Shown: piece after piece, positions 6,441-10,791 of the stretch
Position numbering within the stretch: position 1 is the stretch's first letter
Layout of the letters: each line of letters opens with the position of its first letter
Source: Sulfurospirillum sp.
GTDB lineage: Bacteria; Campylobacterota; Campylobacteria; Campylobacterales; QNZT01
Direction: 5' to 3'
NCBI GenBank assembly: GCA_003978405.1
Contig: QNZU01000091.1
Coordinates: 1-10,791 of the forward strand
DNA length: 10,791 bases
Notes under the pieces: model-generated
What the model was told of the DNA's origin: nothing
The model's database searches: none
The model's input: the letters and a program-made list of their open reading frames with translations, nothing else
Translations under genes and position numbers: made by a program

Positions 6441-7272
6441 TTTCACTCCTGCACAATGGATGTGCCTCTTGGTAGTTTCTCATTTTGGCAGTTGCACTGA
6501 GTTTTGTATAAATCTGAGTGGTTGAAAGCCAACTATGTCCAAGCAATTGGCTGACATCATTGATCCTGGCACCTTGATTTAACAGCGTCGTTGCAAATGT
6601 ATGTCTTAACTGATGAGGAGTAACTTTGATACCAATCTTTTCAAAAACTTTACCAAAACGGTATCTAATCTGATTTTGACTCATAGACTTACCGTCTTTT
6701 TCAAATAGGTACTCTTTACACCCCTCTTTTTTAACAAACTCATCCAACAATTCGTGCAACTCTTCCAAAATAGGGATTTGGCGAATTTTACCACCTTTTC
6801 CTTTAACATTTACCCACTTTTGACTAATATCTTTAACTTTTAAACTACAAAGTTCACTTATTCTAATTCCAAGAGCAAAAAACAGATACAAAATCACCCT
6901 CTCTTCAAGTGTAGCCACATCCAATGCTTCGTTAAGATGCTGTAGCGAGATCGGTTTTGGAAGTGTTTTTGGCAGTTTGATACTCTCATCACCTTTTAGT
7001 TTGCACTCAAATCCATCCTCTTTGAGATACTCAAAAAAACTCCTAAAGATAGTGATTTTTTTATATATCGTTCTTTTATTCAAATTAACAAGTCTGTTTC
7101 GATAAGGAATCAGATCAACTACAATAATCTTCCCTTGCTCATCAATCAGAACATATTCCAATCCTTCAAACAGAACACTTTTGTATGTCTTTAGTGTCAA
7201 AGGTGAATAGTGTCTTATCTTTTGAAGATAGTGCAGATAGTCACTAACCCTCTTCTTTAAAAAATCTCTCAT
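6427..7272 (-). CDS. Tyrosine recombinase, XerC/XerD type
   Basis: A complete phage-integrase-family tyrosine recombinase (281 aa). An N-terminal SAM-like core-binding domain (about 1-90) is followed by the catalytic domain. The full catalytic set is visible: Arg137 (ALGIRISEL), Lys159 in the beta-hairpin (VKGKGGKIRQIPI), His220 and Arg223 (TPHQLRHTFA), His246 (LLGHSW) and the nucleophile Tyr255 (TQIYTKL). The length fits XerC/XerD (about 300 aa) and not the single XerH of Helicobacter/Campylobacter (about 355-360 aa). XerC/D enzymes resolve chromosome dimers at dif sites near FtsK. No dif site is seen here. The ATG at 7272 places the core-binding domain as in XerD; an upstream in-frame ATG at 7293 would add seven residues and has no better Shine-Dalgarno. 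Location inside a housekeeping operon, with no attachment sites, argues for a resident enzyme, not an integrase of a mobile element. Confidence 0.9.
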   Translation of the reverse strand: MRDFLKKRVSDYLHYLQKIRHYSPLTLKTYKSVLFEGLEYVLIDEQGKIIVVDLIPYRNRLVNLNKRTIYKKITIFRSFFEYLKEDGFECKLKGDESIKLPKTLPKPISLQHLNEALDVATLEERVILYLFFALGIRISELCSLKVKDISQKWVNVKGKGGKIRQIPILEELHELLDEFVKKEGCKEYLFEKDGKSMSQNQIRYRFGKVFEKIGIKVTPHQLRHTFATTLLNQGARINDVSQLLGHSWLSTTQIYTKLSATAKMRNYQEAHPLCRSENESG

Positions 7273-7711
7273 AGATGCTCTTAAATTTTTCATAATACTC
7301 TTTGGCAGACTCTTTTAGCTCACTGTCTGTCATAACAGTAGAGTTTAGTTTTTGATACCTCTCAATCATAACTTCACACATCATTTTGATTTTAATCTTG
7401 TCTCTGTGAGAAAATTTATCTTTCTTGGTAAGCTCTTCAATCTTGGAGATATATTTTTTTGCATCATCTATATAATCAACAAACTCTACTGAGATTTTAC
7501 TTTGAGCCAAAACTCCAATCGCCATCCTATTATATGGATCTTTATCAAATGCCTCTCTTGCCAATTTTTGTGCTGCTTTGTAATCTCCCTCAAGATACTT
7601 TATCTTAGCTTTGAGTGAAGCTTTATAGGAGTCTGTAAATCCAAAAGTATATATAGCCAAAATTGCTACTAAAGCTATGACTATCTTTAAAATTGTTTTA
7701 TATGCTTTCAT
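7244..7711 (-). CDS. Membrane-anchored TPR-like protein of unknown function
   Basis: A 155-aa protein not recognised by name. An N-terminal hydrophobic helix (about 7-24), preceded by Lys2 and Lys5, anchors it in the inner membrane, with the rest probably facing the periplasm. Residues 28-62 form one clear TPR-like helix pair (KIKYLEGDYKAAQKLAREAF, then DPYNRMAIGVL). The remainder is charged and helical (75-150) and may hold degenerate TPR units. Such proteins usually serve as protein-interaction scaffolds; no partner can be named. The ATG at 7711 has a strong GGAG (spacing 7), overlaps the DUF374 gene by 14 bases, and its 3' end overlaps the recombinase gene by 29. The signal anchor could instead be a cleaved signal peptide, though no good cleavage site is seen. 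Confidence 0.75.
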   Translation of the reverse strand: MKAYKTILKIVIALVAILAIYTFGFTDSYKASLKAKIKYLEGDYKAAQKLAREAFDKDPYNRMAIGVLAQSKISVEFVDYIDDAKKYISKIEELTKKDKFSHRDKIKIKMMCEVMIERYQKLNSTVMTDSELKESAKEYYEKFKSIYERFFKEEG

Positions 7712-8330
7712 TTAACTTCTCCTTGATCAAAGCTTTTGCTTCATCCATCTCCATACCTTCTATACTAAAAGGTTCACTCGCATAAAAATCTACTCTGCTA
7801 AAAGGCTTTGGTACCATAAACCTATCCCAGCTTTTTAGTTGCCAAAATGAGTCGGCTTTGTAATTAAATGCAACTATCTTCATACCCTTTTTTTGCGATA
7901 TCGCAACAATTCCATCTGCAACACTCTGAAAAGGACCCTTTGGACCATCTGGAGTAATCGCTATATCATATCCTCTATCAACAAGCCTGAAGCTCTCTTT
8001 TAATGCCTTGATAGCACCTCTTCTTGAACTTCCTCTAATAGTATCAAAGTTGTAATACTTCATAGTATTAGCAATAATCGCTCCATCAAAATGCTCAGAA
8101 ATAATTACACCAATCTTAGGATCTTTTCTCAATCTCTTATAGATATATGGCGAGAGCATAATCTTTCCGTGCCAAAAAGCGACCATAAAAGGTTCATCTG
8201 GTACCAATGATGGTAAATGGAACCTTTTTCTAACCGTAAAAAAGATTATAGTGATAAACAGATAAATAATCGGAGGCAAAACTTTTGAGAGAATCTGCCG
8301 TTTTTTCTCCTTGCTAAACCACTTCCCCAT
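7698..8330 (-). CDS. DUF374 / lysophospholipid acyltransferase-like protein
   Basis: A 210-aa protein of the DUF374 group in the LPLAT acyltransferase superfamily. A hydrophobic segment (about 16-33) attaches it to the inner membrane. Conserved blocks appear in order: FMVAFWHGKIML (48-59), the ISEHFDGAI catalytic-like block (77-85, His80 and Asp82), TIRGSSRRGAIKAL (97-110) and AITPDGPKGP (124-133). The family resembles acyltransferases that act on lipid A, phospholipids or other envelope lipids, but I know of no firmly proven substrate for DUF374. The His-x-Asp spacing differs from the usual HX4D motif, as is usual for this subgroup. The ATG overlaps the end of miaB by 17 bases, and an upstream AGGA lies 9 bases away. 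An envelope lipid role is inference from the fold. Confidence 0.85.
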   Translation of the reverse strand: MGKWFSKEKKRQILSKVLPPIIYLFITIIFFTVRKRFHLPSLVPDEPFMVAFWHGKIMLSPYIYKRLRKDPKIGVIISEHFDGAIIANTMKYYNFDTIRGSSRRGAIKALKESFRLVDRGYDIAITPDGPKGPFQSVADGIVAISQKKGMKIVAFNYKADSFWQLKSWDRFMVPKPFSRVDFYASEPFSIEGMEMDEAKALIKEKLNESI

Positions 8331-9594
8331 AGAGGGTAGTCCTTCTTGGATATGTAATCTTCACTCTTTTTGTTTTTCCCAAAAGCTCTTCGCTTCCTTG
8401 AACTTGCACCAAAAATCCATTGTCACTTCTTCCTGCAACCCCACCACTGCTTCTAAGCTCTTCAAAATATACTTCAAACTCTCTGCCCATCTGAGCATCA
8501 GTGATCTCATCTAAGATCTCATCATGCCTTTTTTGAAGAGTGCTAAGCCTCTGACTTGCAACTTTTGAATCAACTACATCAGCAAATTCTGCCGCTTTAG
8601 TAAGAGGTCTTGGGGAGTATTTAAAAGAGAAAAGCTGCTCAAACCTAACCTTCTCCAGTACATCCATAGTCTGATTAAAATCCTCATCACTCTCACCGGG
8701 AAATGCCACGATAATATCAGTGCTGATATGAACATCTGGGATCATATCTCTTAATCTAAAGGCTCTATCCAAAAACCACTCTTTGGTGTAGCCTCTCTTC
8801 ATTCTTTTCAAGATTTCAGTTGATCCGCTTTGAAGAGGCATATGCATCGACTTGCAAACCTTCTCATTGCTAGCAAACACTTCCAAAAACTTATCATCCA
8901 TGTGAAGTGGATGAGGAGAGGTAAATCTAATCCTCTCAACTTCATCAATTTCACTCACCATATTTAAAAGATCGGAAAAATCCTTTCCCTCATGTGAGTA
9001 GTTATTGACATTTTGTCCGAGCAAAAAGATCTCTTTTGCACCGCTTTTTGCAGCTTTTTTCGCCTCTTGGACTATCAAATTTGCAGGGATTGAAACCTCT
9101 TTCCCCCTCGTGCTTGGAACGATACAAAATGTGCACTGCTTGTCACATCCAATAGAGATATTTACCATCGCTTTGTATAAAGAACTTCTAAACTCACTGA
9201 ATGCAAACTGACTCTCATCATAATCGATATCTACTTCAACCGCACCCTTTTTATGAAGAACATCTCTTATCTTTGAGACATTTCTAGCCCCCAAGACAAA
9301 ATCTACACTCGGAGCTTTTTTAATGATCTCTTCACCCAAATGACTTGCCGTGCATCCACAAACCCCTATCTTCGCACCCTCTTTTTTCTTTTTGTTAAAT
9401 ACACCAATCTCAGAAAAGAGCTTTTGGACAGGCTTTTCACGAACAGAACAGGTGTTGATAAGAATCAAATCGGCATCTTTTAAATCGGTAGTGAGTGAGT
9501 AGTTTTCATATTTGCTAAGTTCAGCTATGATATGCTCACTGTCTCGCATATTCATAGCACAACCAAGTGTCTCTATAAAGAGTTTTTTTGACAA
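8314..9594 (-). CDS. miaB: tRNA-2-methylthio-N6-dimethylallyladenosine synthase
   Basis: MiaB, a radical-SAM methylthiotransferase that adds a methylthio group to i6A37 of tRNAs reading U-starting codons. From the chosen start it is 426 aa. The N-terminal MTTase domain holds three cluster cysteines (Cys12 in TLGCAMN, Cys49 in NTCSVREKP, Cys81 in GVCGCTA). The radical-SAM cluster is Cys150-x3-Cys154-x2-Cys157 (GCDKQCTFC), followed by IVPSTRG and HMPLQSGS, and a C-terminal TRAM domain follows (about 365-424). The NTCSVREKP and IVPSTRGKE strings favour MiaB over the relatives RimO and MtaB. Two in-frame TTG codons could start it. The one at 9594 is preferred: TAAGG (9602-9606) is 7 bases away, against 1 base for the TTG at 9600, and the product then begins MSKKLFIETLGC, a normal MiaB start. 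It lies 9 bases after the HP0268-like gene. Confidence 0.97.
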   Translation of the reverse strand: MSKKLFIETLGCAMNMRDSEHIIAELSKYENYSLTTDLKDADLILINTCSVREKPVQKLFSEIGVFNKKKKEGAKIGVCGCTASHLGEEIIKKAPSVDFVLGARNVSKIRDVLHKKGAVEVDIDYDESQFAFSEFRSSLYKAMVNISIGCDKQCTFCIVPSTRGKEVSIPANLIVQEAKKAAKSGAKEIFLLGQNVNNYSHEGKDFSDLLNMVSEIDEVERIRFTSPHPLHMDDKFLEVFASNEKVCKSMHMPLQSGSTEILKRMKRGYTKEWFLDRAFRLRDMIPDVHISTDIIVAFPGESDEDFNQTMDVLEKVRFEQLFSFKYSPRPLTKAAEFADVVDSKVASQRLSTLQKRHDEILDEITDAQMGREFEVYFEELRSSGGVAGRSDNGFLVQVQGSEELLGKTKRVKITYPRRTTLYGEVV

Positions 9595-9603
9595 AATCAA
9601 GCC

Positions 9604-9849
9604 TTAGAGTATATGCATCTCATAGATATAGTCATTATCATTAAGACCAAATTTTACCTCTTCAAAATATACACTGTAATCTTTATCTTCAAGCTTTTCC
9701 ACAAGCTCAACCAAATCTTTGTGAGCATTTTCATTGTCAAAGTAGTAGATTGCACTACCGTTTTGTTTTAGTGTGTTTAAAATATCTTTTAGAGTGATAG
9801 TTTCATTTTCACTATCAACAAGATTTTCCTTTGCAAGCTTCAGTTTCAT
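9604..9849 (-). CDS. HP0268-family small nuclease-like protein
   Basis: An 81-aa acidic protein that matches the H. pylori HP0268 family over its whole length as I recall that sequence: an MKL.LAK start, a central (I)YYFxxxNAHKD block (34-45), an EEVKFG segment (63-68) and a YEMHIL end (76-81). The family appears restricted to Campylobacterota. The H. pylori protein has been reported to have a compact Smr-like fold with nicking-nuclease and ribonuclease activity; whether that is its cellular role is uncertain. Conservation of Asp44, the Asn-Ala-His-Lys block and His79 would be consistent with catalysis. The ATG at 9849 follows GAGGT with a 5-base gap. It is the first gene of the minus-strand operon, 9 bp before miaB and divergent from nusA. 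Confidence 0.88.
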   Translation of the reverse strand: MKLKLAKENLVDSENETITLKDILNTLKQNGSAIYYFDNENAHKDLVELVEKLEDKDYSVYFEEVKFGLNDNDYIYEMHIL

Positions 9850-9909
9850 TCATGACCTCATCTATATAAAATTTCGCGTAGTTTACCTAGTTTTGGATTA
9901 ACTTAAGCA

Positions 9910-9915
9910 TATAAT
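9910..9915 (+). promoter_or_regulatory. Candidate nusA promoter -10 (distal)
   Basis: A perfect TATAAT in the 145-bp divergent region between the HP0268-like gene and nusA, 79 bases before the nusA ATG. No -35 consensus is present, as expected for Campylobacterota sigma-70 promoters. Transcription from here would carry a leader of about 70 bases. On the other strand TATAT-rich motifs near 9865-9875 may serve the HP0268-like gene, but they lie so close to its Shine-Dalgarno that I do not call one. Confidence 0.45.
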
Positions 9916-9941
9916 TGCTAAAATTGCACAACTTCGTGTGA

Positions 9942-9947
9942 TAAAAT
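9942..9947 (+). promoter_or_regulatory. Candidate nusA promoter -10 (proximal, extended)
   Basis: TGATAAAAT (9939-9947) has the extended form TG-N-TAAAAT and lies 47 bases before the nusA ATG, which would give a leader of about 40 bases containing AAGGAG (9979-9984). It falls within an imperfect inverted repeat (9936-9972). Distal and proximal elements could both be used. Confidence 0.4.
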
Positions 9948-9994
9948 CCCAAAAAAGATTTTTTCGTTACACCCATTAAAGGAGCCAGATAGGA

Positions 9995-10791
9995 ATGGAG
10001 AAGATTGCCAATATTATTCAATCAATAGCGAGTGAAAAAGGATTAAAATTAGAAGATGCCCAAGAGGCTGTATCAACTGCTCTAATCAAAACTGCCAAAA
10101 GGATATTTGGCGAAGAGTATGAGTATATAGTAGAAAATGATGCCGATACAGGAGAGTTAGCTCTATTTCAAAAAGTCTTAGTTGTTAGTGATGACGATGA
10201 GAGGCTTGAAGAAGATGGAGCCGATGAGAGATATATGATCTTAAAAGAGGCAAAAGAGGTCGATAGCGATCTTGAAATCGGCGATGAGATCACCTACAAA
10301 GTTGATCTTGTCGATATGGGAAGAACTGCTGTGGCAGTTTTATTTAGAGAGCTAGAGTACCATATCCAAAGACAAGTCGCTCAAAACACTTATGAGAACT
10401 ACCAAAGTAAAGTAGGTGATATTATCAATATAGTCGTAACAAGAGTTGATGATGATGAGAACACCTATGGAGAGTTTAAAGAAGTTCAAGCGATTTTACC
10501 GATGAAAAGCAGAATCAAAGGGGAAAAGTTCAAAGTTGGTGATACTGTAAAAAGTATCATAAGAAGAGTCTATGTCGATAAACAAAAAGGGATGATAGTA
10601 GAACTCTCAAGAACAAGCCCAAAATTTTTAGAAAAGCTGCTAGAACTCCAAGTCCCAGAGATCAGTGATGAGTATGTCATCATCCAAGGATCTGCTAGAA
10701 TCCCAGGAGAAAGAGCCAAAGTAGCCCTCTCCTCTGTCACTCCAAATGTCGATCCAGTTGGTGCGACAGTTGGTACCAAAGGAGTGAGGAT
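9995..10791 (+). CDS. nusA: Transcription termination/antitermination factor NusA (3' end outside window)
   Basis: The first 265 codons of NusA, read without a stop to the window end. NusA binds RNA polymerase near the RNA exit channel and modulates pausing, termination and antitermination. The N-terminal polymerase-binding domain covers about 1-125, starting MEKIANIIQSIASEKGLKLE and typical of the family. The S1 domain follows (about 139-205), then the diagnostic linker RTSPKFLEKLLELQVPEIS (206-224) and the first KH domain, ending in DPVGATVGTKG (253-263), whose GxxG loop contacts RNA. The second KH domain lies outside. The ATG at 9995 has AAGGAG (9979-9984) 10 bases upstream, and a closer AGGA touches the ATG. 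It is the only plus-strand gene here, divergent from the HP0268-like gene. The acidic stretch SDDDERLEEDGADER (65-79) is notable but plausible for a family loop. Confidence 0.97.
   Translation, partial: MEKIANIIQSIASEKGLKLEDAQEAVSTALIKTAKRIFGEEYEYIVENDADTGELALFQKVLVVSDDDERLEEDGADERYMILKEAKEVDSDLEIGDEITYKVDLVDMGRTAVAVLFRELEYHIQRQVAQNTYENYQSKVGDIINIVVTRVDDDENTYGEFKEVQAILPMKSRIKGEKFKVGDTVKSIIRRVYVDKQKGMIVELSRTSPKFLEKLLELQVPEISDEYVIIQGSARIPGERAKVALSSVTPNVDPVGATVGTKGVR

Noticed and set aside
6444..6446. GTG as the start of the PilM-like gene
   Set aside because: The GTG overlaps the AGGAG Shine-Dalgarno, while the ATG six bases later is correctly spaced from it.
6427..7272. Recombinase as the mark of an integrated mobile element
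   Set aside because: No attachment repeats, tRNA gene, phage genes or change in base composition surround it, and it overlaps operon neighbours on both sides.
9598..9600. Upstream TTG as the miaB start
   Set aside because: It is only one base from the Shine-Dalgarno; the second TTG at 9594 has proper spacing and gives the usual MiaB N-terminus.
10570..10779. Minus-strand reading frame near the right edge
   Set aside because: It is antisense to the conserved S1-KH1 part of nusA and has no family resemblance.

Overview
The window looks like chromosome from an AT-rich, probably free-living member of the Campylobacterota (Epsilonproteobacteria). Three things point there. The miaB / HP0268-like / nusA cluster has proteins closely resembling Helicobacter and Campylobacter versions. 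GyrA has the H. pylori-like Asn at the quinolone-determining position. The promoters are AT-rich with no clear -35 box. Genus cannot be fixed from the sequence alone; no database search was run.

Layout: all genes but one lie on the minus strand. On the right, nusA (plus, cut by the window end) diverges from a minus-strand cluster across a 145-bp intergenic region. Reading leftward on the minus strand, the cluster is: HP0268-like small nuclease, miaB, DUF374 acyltransferase-like protein, membrane-anchored TPR-like protein, XerC/D-type tyrosine recombinase, and a PilM/PilN/PilO-like triad (actin-like protein plus two bitopic coiled-coil proteins). After the first 9-bp gap, each gene overlaps the next by 8-29 bp, so this is almost certainly one translationally coupled operon. 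A 97-bp gap with its own promoter and Shine-Dalgarno then leads to a lipoprotein built of eight 23-residue repeats in two lobes. Its transcript ends at a good hairpin terminator. Past it come a ComF-family phosphoribosyltransferase gene, gyrA and the start of an MltB-like lytic transglycosylase, which runs off the left edge.

Function: housekeeping genes (nusA, miaB, gyrA) frame genes with a cell-envelope and DNA-uptake flavour. PilM/N/O-like proteins normally form the inner-membrane alignment platform of type IV pili, type II secretion or competence machines. ComF-family proteins are competence-associated. An MltB-like enzyme could open peptidoglycan. No pilin, ATPase, platform or secretin gene is in the window, so the machine itself is inferred.

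The least explained items are: the PilM-like protein with a roughly 60-residue acidic insertion; the two-lobed repeat lipoprotein sitting where a pilP gene would be expected; and a XerC/D-type recombinase, rather than the longer XerH type, inside this operon. No RNA genes, insertion sequences, CRISPR arrays or attachment sites were seen, and no stretch over 300 bases is without a gene.
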